Assembly: GCA_963770645.1 (NCBI GenBank)
Contig: CAVYQL010000004.1
Location: forward strand, 124,001 to 188,000
Origin: Bog-473 sp963770645
Lineage (GTDB): Bacteria > Actinomycetota > Acidimicrobiia > Acidimicrobiales > RAAP-2
DNA: 64,000 nucleotides
Direction: 5' to 3'
Positions 32,600-40,803 of this stretch are shown here, piece after piece. The stretch's first letter is position 1, and the number at the start of each line of letters is the position of its first letter. Position numbers and translations under genes: made by a program. The notes below the pieces were generated by a model. That model had not been told where the DNA came from and did no database searches. It was given only the letters and a program-made list of their open reading frames with translations.

Positions 32600-33070
32600 C
32601 CTTCACAGACATAGGAGTGTGCGTCACCGCGTCATTGTTGACAATGGGTTGGTTCGGAACAATCCACGGCACGCCGAAAATGCTATCCGCCCAGCTCCAA
32701 TCAGGGCGCAAAACACCGCCCCCAGTTGTGATCGCATGGGCTGGGCTGTCCGGCACCGGTCAGCATGTCCTTCAAATCCACGTGCCCAGCGCAACGAGAC
32801 CAGCTCTCCGATGCGCAGACCCGAACCGATGAGAAACGCCCACATGGGTCAGGTGCGGTCACCCTCCATCAACGCGAGGAACTTCCGGGCTTCCTCCGGT
32901 GACCAGTACTTCGGGATCTTGCGTTGCGGCTTGATGCGACTGCCTTACATCCCAGTTGCACCCGTTGACCGTCTGGGCAAAGATGGCTGACGGCAGCTGC
33001 CATTGGAGGGCGAGCTTCAGTGCATGACTTTTTACTGTATCGCCGCGAAAGTCTTTCCCCTCCGACTGTC
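32600..33070 (-). pseudogene. tyrosine recombinase (integrase) remnant
   Basis: Reading several minus-strand frames gives consecutive integrase text: HALKLALQWQLPSAIFAQTV, then SRIKPQRKIPKYWSPEEARK, FLALMEGDRT, and WAFLIGSGLRIGELVSLRW, the last containing the first catalytic Arg. These pieces are separated by stops (a TGA after GDRT at about 32847) and frame changes (near 32945 and 32785). The downstream His/Arg/Tyr box is not recognisable. It lies next to the attachment-site copy, as expected for the element's own integrase. It cannot be active. Confidence 0.75.
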
Positions 33071-33099
33071 ACGTTTCCAACGCCGGGAGGAGGGTTGAG

Positions 33100-34509
33100 G
33101 TGCGGTCTTTCCGATTCCTTTGGATAGTGGTTGCTCTGGCGATGCTCAGCTCCCTCGCTGGCATCGTCGAGAGCACCCCCGGGTCTGCGTCTATGTCCGC
33201 GTCGGTGGATTCGAATCTGTGCTCGGGAGACTCATCTCGCATCGCTGCCTTTCCCTTTCTACTCAGGAGCTGCGCTAACTCGAATCAGGTCTGGATTCAA
33301 AGTCAGATCCACGCACCCATCACTTTTTCGTACACAGGCGACCTGAGTAGTCCCACTATTCAGCCATCCAAAGACGATACGACCAATGCTTTCCGGACCG
33401 TCGTCAAGCCAACAAACACGCTCCTCCCCGGTGAGACGCTGGTGCTCGCTGCAGGGTCAGCCGCTAGTTCCGTAACACTGACTTCGCCTTTCCAGTCCCT
33501 TGTCTTCGACTGGGCGTTCGCCAAGGCGATTGCACCGCTCGTACCCGAACCCGCTGAGCAGCTTGTCGTTGACGGAGCTGGGGTCGATGAAACGGCTACG
33601 CAGTGCATCTCAGCGGGTGGTAGTGCCAGCTCATGTTACGCCTCGGCCGTATCGGCCTCTCTTAGTTCGATCCATGATGACCTCAAGGACATCATGGACC
33701 TTGCCGGGAAGAGCCTCAGATCCATTCAGAAGTATATCGTGCAGGTTTTTGAAGGCCAGTATGCGCTTCAGAGTTACCTCGACACTCTGAAAGCGGACGA
33801 CAAACTTAACTTCGACAACGACACGCTCACGATCAATCCGTTGCTCCAGATCACTACTGCCAGTTTGCCAGACGGTGTGGAAGGACAACCCTACGACCAG
33901 ACTCTCCAGGCGACCGGAGGAGCCACCGGAGCTGCGTACTCATGGTCCGTGAAGTCAGGCTCTTTGCCGGAGGGTTTGAGCCTCAACCCGTCTACTGGTG
34001 AGATCACCGGCACTCCAACGTCGAACGGAACTAGCAGCTTTGGGCTGAAGGTCGTCGACGTCGACGGACAAAAGGCAACATCCGAATTGACTATCAACGT
34101 CGCGAGCGGGAACGGACCCCCCGGTCCGTGCACAGGATCTGACTGCCTCTCACTGTCTGTTGCCAGCGGCCAAGTAGGACTCGGGTCAGGTCCTTCAACC
34201 TGCGGTACGGGTGAGTGTCTGTTCGTTTTCTACGCTGACGTTCAGGGAGAGGTCGTGTCCGGACCTCCAAGTCCCGTCTGGGCCGATTATTGGAACGGTT
34301 GCCTCACCGTTCTCGATACAGGCTCAGTGGCCTATCCCGTTGGTCTCGACACTGTTACCGACGTAGCGAACGAAGTGTCATACACAGACGGAATGATCGT
34401 TCCAGGACCCAGCGACTACTACTGGGTCGATGTTTACACGTGGGGCGAACTGTCTGGTCAAAGTAATGCTCCGGTGCTCTATGGCGTCACCAACTCGGTG
34501 AACTTCTAG
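33100..34509 (+). CDS. secreted protein with putative Ig (He_PIG) domain
   Basis: A 469-residue secreted protein of unknown role. The signal peptide is at 1-30 (FLWIVVALAMLSSLAG). The first half is unrecognised and has four to six cysteines that may form disulfides. Residues about 252-345 are a putative-Ig domain with the diagnostic phrases LPDGVEGQPYDQTLQATGG, LPEGLSLNPSTGEITGTP and FGLKVVDVDG. The C-terminal part is a second beta-rich region with CGTGECLFVFYADVQG. GTG 33100 follows a GGGAGGAGGG purine tract. It is island cargo. Confidence 0.75.
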   Translation: MRSFRFLWIVVALAMLSSLAGIVESTPGSASMSASVDSNLCSGDSSRIAAFPFLLRSCANSNQVWIQSQIHAPITFSYTGDLSSPTIQPSKDDTTNAFRTVVKPTNTLLPGETLVLAAGSAASSVTLTSPFQSLVFDWAFAKAIAPLVPEPAEQLVVDGAGVDETATQCISAGGSASSCYASAVSASLSSIHDDLKDIMDLAGKSLRSIQKYIVQVFEGQYALQSYLDTLKADDKLNFDNDTLTINPLLQITTASLPDGVEGQPYDQTLQATGGATGAAYSWSVKSGSLPEGLSLNPSTGEITGTPTSNGTSSFGLKVVDVDGQKATSELTINVASGNGPPGPCTGSDCLSLSVASGQVGLGSGPSTCGTGECLFVFYADVQGEVVSGPPSPVWADYWNGCLTVLDTGSVAYPVGLDTVTDVANEVSYTDGMIVPGPSDYYWVDVYTWGELSGQSNAPVLYGVTNSVNF

Positions 34510-34648
34510 ACGACACGCCCTCAGGCGAGCAGATCGAGATGATCACGGCATCCTCTCCGTACTGATCGACGTCGATGACGTGGGATACCGAGAGATCGTC
34601 ATGGATTGCGATGTCCATCGTGCCTTCGCTCCGATCGCTGCCTTCGTC

Positions 34649-35353
34649 TTATGCATTTCCCACCACGTTCGTGGAGGCCGTCGAGGCGGCATCGTCGGAA
34701 CTTCGGAGCGGCGATATACGAACAGACTCTGGTCCCGAACCTGGTCGGATCTGGAATCGTGCGCCTGATGACGTGTGCGTAATGTCGTGTCGATAACCGT
34801 GGTATTGACCCAATCCGTATCTACCGCCGAAGTGCCCCACTGTCCCAGCGCTCGGGATCCCCTCAACACAGGCGGTGTTCGCGAAGGTGTCCACATGACC
34901 GACCAAGACGCCTGAGGCGGTCCGACGGAGTCGACCAATCTCATCGACTTCGGCCCTGACTGATCGGGCGAACCAGTCCCGTGCCACTACGTCGTGGACC
35001 CAACCCAGGGGTCCGTGGCCGAGTTCCAGCTCCTCGACGTGATGGATCCGCGTCCCAGTCTCGGTCGCTGTGATCTCAAACCAGGCGTGCAGCTTGCGCG
35101 GTACTCCGTGCTCGATCACCACGTCAATATGGTTAGGCCGTTGCCAGCTGTAACGCGTGACGACTGATCCTTTGAGCATCCCGAGGAACTTGCCGTCCTC
35201 ACGCGCGATCATTCCGTTGGGCAGATCGGCCAGTTTGGTAACCCAGATCATTTTGGTGTCGGCCTTGGTGTACTGGGCGGGATCGAGGACGAAGTCGAAG
35301 GCCTCGCCGGGGGTGACGCCTCGGGCGACTGTCGTACCCTCACCTCTCACCAC
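34649..35353 (-). CDS. SRPBCC family protein
   Basis: A 234-residue protein. The first 145 residues fit the SRPBCC/polyketide-cyclase helix-grip fold (VARGVTPGEAFDFVLDPAQY; TETGTRIHHVEELELGHGPLGW; long C-terminal helix VRAEVDEIGRLRRTA), a family that binds hydrophobic ligands. The remaining 85 residues (Gly/His/Ser-rich, no resemblance to the family) look like read-through into non-coding sequence, so a frameshift or lost stop near 34920 is likely. It sits alone in the island and has no clear partner. Confidence 0.65.
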   Translation of the reverse strand: MVRGEGTTVARGVTPGEAFDFVLDPAQYTKADTKMIWVTKLADLPNGMIAREDGKFLGMLKGSVVTRYSWQRPNHIDVVIEHGVPRKLHAWFEITATETGTRIHHVEELELGHGPLGWVHDVVARDWFARSVRAEVDEIGRLRRTASGVLVGHVDTFANTACVEGIPSAGTVGHFGGRYGLGQYHGYRHDITHTSSGARFQIRPGSGPESVRISPLRSSDDAASTASTNVVGNA

Positions 35354-35545
35354 TGCCTTGCACCTCCCGAGCTGGATCCCTCAGTTCACTCCTTCCCTAC
35401 CCCGAGCACCCACGGCTGATGCGCTGGGTTCGCTGGCATTCAGGTGGTTCAGGGCATGTGCGGCGGCGACCGAGGGCAGGCGGTCGGGAACTGTCTCCCT
35501 TCAGCGCGACCCGGCGAACTGCGGCTCCAGCTACCGCCTTACTCC

Positions 35546-35570
35546 TGTTCTACCCCTGCTGGCTTCGCGC
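35546..35570 (+). repeat. 25-bp direct repeat, left copy
   Basis: TGTTCTACC plus CTGCTGGCTTCGCGC recurs at 36840-36864 with one mismatch. The two copies bracket the GntR/SecD-like gene pair. Confidence 0.75.
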
Positions 35571-35616
35571 GGGACAGTCCCCGCGGGGAACCAGTTAGCG
35601 AATGCGATCGACTCCG

Positions 35617-35964
35617 TTATGGCAGCCCCGCGATCATGTCGATGACGTCTTCACGCCTATAGCCATGGTGCCGTGCAAACTCCACCAGATCACGCGCCTG
35701 ACTCAAGACCGCGCTCTTCTCGGGTGTGCCAGCGACCGTCACTCCACGCCCCCGCCGAAACTCCAACAGGCCCTCGTCGCGTAGGAGTCGCAGAGCGCGC
35801 AGAACCGTGTTCGTATTCACCTCCAAGATCGCGGCAAGGTCCTTGGCGGGTGGCAAACGCTCCCCCGGCCCGGCTTCACCTTCGGCAATGGCGCGGCGAA
35901 TTTCAGCCGCTACTTGATCGTGAAGTGCGACGTCCTCGGTACGGTCGACCTTGACTTTGAACAT
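35617..35964 (-). CDS. GntR-family regulator (YtrA type)
   Basis: A 115-residue transcription factor: a winged helix (about 10-75, ALHDQVAAEIRRAI, then NTVLRALRLLRDEGLLEFRRGRG) followed by a short helical tail, as in the small YtrA subgroup of GntR. It probably represses its own gene and the divergent membrane-protein gene through the 29-bp palindrome between them. Start ATG 35964 (MFKVKVDRTEDV) is preferred because it lies in one arm of that palindrome opposite the start of the divergent gene; ATG 35976 is an alternative. No ribosome-binding site is visible, so the message may be leaderless. Confidence 0.85.
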   Translation of the reverse strand: MFKVKVDRTEDVALHDQVAAEIRRAIAEGEAGPGERLPPAKDLAAILEVNTNTVLRALRLLRDEGLLEFRRGRGVTVAGTPEKSAVLSQARDLVEFARHHGYRREDVIDMIAGLP

Positions 35965-35989
35965 AGTGCTATACATAGTAGCACTATGT
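35961..35989. promoter_or_regulatory. perfect palindromic operator of the GntR/SecD-like pair
   Basis: ACATAGTGCTA (35961-35971) and TAGCACTATGT (35979-35989) are exact inverted repeats with a 7-base spacer. Each arm contains a start codon (ATG 35964 on minus, ATG 35986 on plus). A TTGACA-like box on the minus strand covers 35987-35992 and TTGACT on the plus strand 35951-35956. Confidence 0.8.
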
Positions 35990-36804
35990 CAACTGGACTT
36001 TCTGACCCGCCGCAGACGCCGACCGAGGTGTTGATCCCCGAGGCCCGCGAGCGCCAACGACACCGCTACGTGCGAACTGCCGTCATCCTCACGCTCTGTG
36101 CCTTTCTGTTGGCAGGTCTGGTCGCTGCTGCGGTGGCCGCGTGGGGAGGGACGACACGCGGCAAGCACCAACCGGGATCTCCCGTTGCCGCCAGTGCTGC
36201 GCGAAGCCACGTCTACTTCCGCCCGGTGCTCTGTTTTGCGCCGAACTACAACCCGGCTCAGTCAGCTTCTGTTACACCGGGCCAGCCGTCATGCACGCCA
36301 GCGAGTGCGCTCACAGTGCGGAACCTCAACATTCAGCCGGAGACTTCACATGAGGGCTTTAGCTCCAACTTCGTTTTGCCCGACTCAGCTCTGGCCGGAG
36401 TGCCATCCACGAAGGCCTCGGCAGCCAATCCCTCAAACACCGTCGTGCTCCCTGGAGTCAAAGGGGCATGCAACGTGGGAGTCGCCACTCTGCGCTGCGT
36501 GCTCGGCCCCGCAGAGATGTCGAGCGCGCTCATCAAGTCGGCGACCGTCACACACAACCGCGTTGGGGAATGGGTTGTCGACTACACAATGTCCGCTCGG
36601 GGGGCCGTCCTCTGGGACAAGGTGGCTGAGGAGAACTTTCATCAAGAGCTGGGTATCGAGCTGAATGGGGTCGTGTACTCGGCTCCGATTATCCAACCCA
36701 CACAGACCTCTTTCACCAGCTTTGATGGCAAAGGCGAGATCAGCGGGAGCAGCTTGACCAAGGCCGACGCGATCCGCCTGGCAAACGCGATGAACCCGCG
36801 ATGA
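35986..36804 (+). CDS. membrane-anchored protein with SecD P1-head-like domain
   Basis: A 272-residue protein: a 30-residue cytoplasmic N-terminus rich in Arg, one transmembrane helix at about 41-65 (AVILTLCAFLLAGLVAAAVAAW), and an extracytoplasmic part. The last 50 residues (GIELNGVVYSAPIIQ, GKGEISGSSLTKADAIRLAN) resemble the head of the SecD/SecDF P1 domain. It is far too short to be SecD and lacks the other helices, so it is not a secretion motor; it could be an accessory or stress-response protein. Expression is probably controlled by the divergent GntR protein. Two pairs of cysteines in the extracytoplasmic part could form disulfides. Confidence 0.7.
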   Translation: MSTGLSDPPQTPTEVLIPEARERQRHRYVRTAVILTLCAFLLAGLVAAAVAAWGGTTRGKHQPGSPVAASAARSHVYFRPVLCFAPNYNPAQSASVTPGQPSCTPASALTVRNLNIQPETSHEGFSSNFVLPDSALAGVPSTKASAANPSNTVVLPGVKGACNVGVATLRCVLGPAEMSSALIKSATVTHNRVGEWVVDYTMSARGAVLWDKVAEENFHQELGIELNGVVYSAPIIQPTQTSFTSFDGKGEISGSSLTKADAIRLANAMNPR

Positions 36805-37221
36805 TGGTTGAGGGCATGCTGCCGCCCTGGACAGCCAAATGTTCTACCTCTGCTGGCTTCGCGCTAGGCACTCGCCTTCGGCTTCGCGCGGATGCGGGTC
36901 AGCTGCCGTCATAAGAACTCCATTGGTATAAGAACCCTCTCCCGCTGCCTTGACATGCTCTGAGGATCAGTAGTGGCGGGCAACCATCTTGTACGCCCTG
37001 GGCGTTGGCCGTCCTGCCGAGCAGAAGCGCGGACGATGGAAGTCGACTGGCATGCCGCTCCGCTATCAGCACGCCACCGCAGAACGGCCTGGCTACGGCG
37101 ACTGCACATTCCGTGCCGATCCCTGCAGAGATCGCGCCCCCGGCGCGCCCAAACCCACTAACAACTAGACCGTTCACCCTTGACGACGCCCTGACCAGCC
37201 AAAACGAGGAGAACCAGGAAA

Positions 37222-37222
<1 letters not shown>
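36805..37222. other. non-coding region before tRNA-Asn
   Basis: It holds the right copy of the 25-bp repeat (36840-36864). The open frames here overlap the tRNA and have no recognisable protein content. Confidence 0.55.
36840..36864 (+). repeat. 25-bp direct repeat, right copy
   Basis: Matches 35546-35570 with one C/T change. It is followed by a degenerate echo (CTTCGGCTTCGCGCGG). Confidence 0.75.
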
Positions 37223-37294
<72 letters not shown>

Positions 37295-37433
37295 AGGGTT
37301 GAGAAACAGCCCCCGCACGATACCAGCGGTCCAACCGGGTTTCGGGAGGCGGCTCGGGCAGTCTTGGCCAGCCCAAGACTTCACCAAATTAACCCCGAGA
37401 GGCGTGCGAGGCCACGTCCGAGCGCGTGGTGTA

Positions 37434-38765
37434 ACGACCAACACCACATCGATCTTCGGTTGTTGTTCTAACTGACGTCAGCGAGCTCTGCCAGGTTCAC
37501 CTCCTCGGTGGTGCCAACGAGCACCTGGAGGCGGGCTTTGGCGAGGGATTCGATGCCCGTGTAGCGCCGGGCCACGGCCCACTCGTCGTGCTGTTCGGCG
37601 AGCACGGCACCGACCAGGCGGATGACGGCGGAGCGGTTGGGGAAGATGCCCACGACGTCGGTGCGGCGGCGGATCTCCTTGTTCAGGCGCTCTTGGGGGT
37701 TGTTGGACCAGATCTGGCGCCAGTGCTCTTTGGGGAAGCCACTGAAGGCCAAGATGTCGGCCTCGGCGCTGATCAACATGTCCGCCGCGTCAGCGAAGCG
37801 CTCTGCGAGCTGTTCGACGACGCGGGCGTGCTGGAGGTGGACCTGTTCGGTGTCGGGCTGGTCGAAGATCGAGCGGATGAGAGTGGCCACCATCGACTGC
37901 GCGGCCTTGGGCACCTTCGTGAGCACGTTGCGCACGAAGTGGACCCGGCAGCGTTGCCAGGCCGCTCCGGGGAGCACCGAGGCGATGGCGTCGACCAAGC
38001 CGCCATGGGCGTCGGAGACGACCAGCTGGACGCCGCGGAGTCCCCTCGCCACCAGACCGCGTAAGAACGCCGTCCAGCCTGCCCCGTCCTCGGTGGTGAT
38101 GAGGTCGAGGCCCAAGATCTCCCGCTGCCCCTCGGCGTTGACCCCCGTCGCGATCACCACGGCCACGTTGACGATGCGCCCACCTTCGCGGACCTTCTGG
38201 GTCAAGGCGTCGACCCAGATGTAGGTGTAGGGACCGGCGTCGAGAGGGCGGTTGCGAAACGCCGCCACCGCCTCGTCGAGGGACTTGGCCAGCTCTGAGA
38301 CCTGGGATTTTGAGATCCCCTCGATGCCCATGGAGCGCACGACATCGTCGACCCGGCGCGTGGACACCCCTTCGACGTAGCACTGGGCCACCACGGCCAC
38401 GAGCGCCCGCTCGGCCCGCCGCCTCGGCTCGATGAGCCAGTCGGGGAAGTAGCTGCCGGTGCGCAATTTCGGGATGGCCAGATCGATCGTGCCGGCCCTG
38501 GTGTCCCAGCGCCTCGACCGATAGCCGTTGCGCGAGTTGACCCGCTCGGCGCTGACCTCGCCGTATTCGGCGTTGCACAGGCCCGACGCCTCGGCCGACA
38601 TCAGCACCTCGGCGAAGGTCTGGACCATGGATCGGACCAGGTCAGGATCGGCCTCGAGCAGGTACTTGCGCAGCACCTCGGCCGCGCCCATCGTGTTGGT
38701 GACTTCCACCGCATCTTCTCCTTCGCGTTCTTTGGACGGAACTTGAAGATTGATGCGGTGGTCGT
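37434..38765 (-). mobile_element. IS256-family insertion sequence
   Basis: The transposase gene is framed by imperfect terminal inverted repeats: ACGACCAACACCACATCGAT plus CTTC at 37434-37457, and at 38745-38765 the complement of ACGACCACCGCATCAATCTT plus C. No clear target-site duplication could be resolved, so the exact ends may lie a few bases further out. Confidence 0.7.
37468..38709 (-). CDS. IS256-family transposase
   Basis: A full-length 413-residue DDE transposase of the IS256 (mutator) family. The catalytic triad is Asp167 (YIWVDALTQKVRE), Asp233 (VVSDAHGG) and Glu340 (NPQERLNKEIRRR); the CxxH element WQRCRVHFVRN lies between. The N-terminal DNA-binding part includes RNGYRSRRWDTRAGTIDLAI. 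GTG 38709 has AAGGAG about eight bases upstream. The frame is uninterrupted, so the element may still be active. Confidence 0.95.
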   Translation of the reverse strand: MEVTNTMGAAEVLRKYLLEADPDLVRSMVQTFAEVLMSAEASGLCNAEYGEVSAERVNSRNGYRSRRWDTRAGTIDLAIPKLRTGSYFPDWLIEPRRRAERALVAVVAQCYVEGVSTRRVDDVVRSMGIEGISKSQVSELAKSLDEAVAAFRNRPLDAGPYTYIWVDALTQKVREGGRIVNVAVVIATGVNAEGQREILGLDLITTEDGAGWTAFLRGLVARGLRGVQLVVSDAHGGLVDAIASVLPGAAWQRCRVHFVRNVLTKVPKAAQSMVATLIRSIFDQPDTEQVHLQHARVVEQLAERFADAADMLISAEADILAFSGFPKEHWRQIWSNNPQERLNKEIRRRTDVVGIFPNRSAVIRLVGAVLAEQHDEWAVARRYTGIESLAKARLQVLVGTTEEVNLAELADVS

Positions 38766-39066
38766 CGCGTCAGGCGGATGGTCAGCTCGTCACGAGCTCA
38801 CCGGCGCCAAACCGGTACACCACGCCTGTGGACGTGAACGCGTGCGAGATCGGGGCGGGCTGCAGCTCCGCCGGGTCCATGGATTTCGACACAGCCGACC
38901 AGCTCCCTGGCTCACCTCGAGATCGTCCCCCGCAGCACTCGGCTACCGATGATCCGCACCTAGCTGGGCAACGGCCAGCGTGATGGTTTCGTGCCCATCG
39001 AAGCTCGTCGTGTCCGCCACAAGAGCGTGCCATTGATCCGTATCCAACTCCGAATACGATCCCCGA
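38766..39066. other. non-coding region between IS256 and the GH43 gene
   Basis: About 300 bases; short open frames only, none recognisable. Confidence 0.5.
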
Positions 39067-40695
39067 ATGGCGCAAGGCGGCGGGAGAGATCGCGGCCGGA
39101 TCGACGACCTGGCGCGCAACCTGCTGTCGCGGCTCGTTGTCCGCTTACTCACCCTCCTGAGCATCAGCGCCTGCGTGCTCGCCGTTGTCGTCGCGGCCCC
39201 AACCGGCGCCGGTGCCGCATCGACAGCCAAGACGACCACGCCGACGTCGAAGCCGCTCTCGGTCATACCGAAGGCACGCGCTGGACAGCCGCTGGTCACG
39301 CCCGGGCACAACGCGACCAAAGGCCCGGTCGGTGTCAACCCGGCCAAGGCTCAGGGCGTCAAGCTCACGATCCTCAGCGGACTGCTCAACGGCGAGCCGA
39401 TCTACAACGGAGACTTCGCGGACCCCTACGCGCTGTACGACGCAAGCACAGAGACTGTGTACGCCTACGCGACCGGCACGACCAATGGCCCGGACGCGAA
39501 GGCGGCCCACATCCCGGTTATCGCCATCACCCGCTCCACCGGCTTCGCCGGTCACTATCTGGGCGACGCGCTGCCCACCCTGCCCAAATGGACCGTGTCC
39601 GGTTACCAGTGGGCGCCATCGGTGTGGGCACGGCCCGACGGAACCTATGTGCTGTACTACTCGACCCCGGCCAACCACCCGCTCAACTGCGTCTTCAAGG
39701 TGACCAACCCAGGATGCGTCACGACGACGCACGGGCCGAATACGGCGATGTGCATCTCCCGCGCCACCAGCACGAGCCCGTCCGGCCCGTTCGTCGACGA
39801 CTCTTCGTTCCCGTTCATCTGCCCCTCCCAAGAGGGCGGCGCCATCGATCCCAGCATCTACATCCGCTCTGACGGCACCCCCTGGCTGCTCTGGAAAAGC
39901 GACGGCGACTGCTGCAACAAGCCGACGTACATCTATTCCCAGCAGCTCTCCCCCGACGGGCTGTCCACTGTCGGACCACCCCACCTCCTCATCGGCGCCA
40001 CCCAGGCGTGGGAAGGCGGCCTGGTCGAGGCGCCTTCCATGATCAAGGAGGGGACCATCTATTGGCTGTTCTATTCGGCCAACCTCTGGGGAACGCCCAA
40101 CTACAGCATCGGCATCGCGGCCTGTACCTCCGTGACCGGACCGTGTGTCAAGCCACTCGATCGGGCGTGGCACACGAGCACCGACAGCGCGAACGGACAG
40201 GGGTACGGCGGGTCGGAGTTCTTCCAAACCGGGAGCCTCATCTGGATGGTGCATCACGGGCTCGTGCCGGGCGAGTCGGGCAATTACGCGGAGAGGCGAC
40301 TCTACGTCGACCTGATGGTCTTCCCCCCGAGCGGGCTGCCAGAGGTAGCGGCCCGGGCGCCGGCCGCCGCCATGGCCGAGGCCGAGCTCTACTACGTCGA
40401 CCCCAGCCTCCCCAAACAGCCCAAAAAGGCGTACACCCACCTGATCTCGACCGTCCCCGTCCCGGGTGCCTTCGCCGGCGTCAGCTCGCAGCAGGCCATC
40501 AGCGACGGGGAGCTGGCGTGCACCGGACTCACCAAGCAGGAAACTTCGTCGCAGATCGTGGCATCGCTCGCCGGACGTGGCCTGACCGCCTTCGAGTCCT
40601 ATGTCGTGTCGGAGTTCGCCGCCAAGTACCTGTGCCCGAAGGAGGAACCCCAGGAAACGTCGGACATGTATCAGGCGCTCCTGGCCGGCTCCTGA
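39067..40695 (+). CDS. secreted GH43-like glycosidase with DUF732-like tail
   Basis: A 542-residue secreted protein. The signal region (about 23-51) follows a basic, unusually long N-terminus. The five-bladed propeller of glycoside hydrolase family 43 spans about 100-400: Asp119 (GDFADPYALYD) is the base candidate, Asp261 (GAIDPSIYI) the pKa modulator and Glu321 (GLVEAPSMI) the acid candidate, so the site looks complete. The last 70 residues (ISDGELACTGL..., FAAKYLCPKEE) resemble the DUF732 domain of mycobacterial secreted proteins, a rare partner. Likely targets are arabinan or arabinose/xylose side chains. Confidence 0.8.
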   Translation: MAQGGGRDRGRIDDLARNLLSRLVVRLLTLLSISACVLAVVVAAPTGAGAASTAKTTTPTSKPLSVIPKARAGQPLVTPGHNATKGPVGVNPAKAQGVKLTILSGLLNGEPIYNGDFADPYALYDASTETVYAYATGTTNGPDAKAAHIPVIAITRSTGFAGHYLGDALPTLPKWTVSGYQWAPSVWARPDGTYVLYYSTPANHPLNCVFKVTNPGCVTTTHGPNTAMCISRATSTSPSGPFVDDSSFPFICPSQEGGAIDPSIYIRSDGTPWLLWKSDGDCCNKPTYIYSQQLSPDGLSTVGPPHLLIGATQAWEGGLVEAPSMIKEGTIYWLFYSANLWGTPNYSIGIAACTSVTGPCVKPLDRAWHTSTDSANGQGYGGSEFFQTGSLIWMVHHGLVPGESGNYAERRLYVDLMVFPPSGLPEVAARAPAAAMAEAELYYVDPSLPKQPKKAYTHLISTVPVPGAFAGVSSQQAISDGELACTGLTKQETSSQIVASLAGRGLTAFESYVVSEFAAKYLCPKEEPQETSDMYQALLAGS

Positions 40696-40803
40696 GGCGT
40701 CCCTGACCGGTGGGCGACACCCGGGATGTCCCGCTCCCCTAACCTTTGCGCTGAAGCCGAGGTCCGCCCGGATTCGAGACGACGACCACGAGGAGCCAGG
40801 ACC

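Noticed and set aside
32442..32990. 182-codon plus-strand open frame at the island edge
   Set aside because: It runs antisense to the integrase remnant and has no recognisable content.
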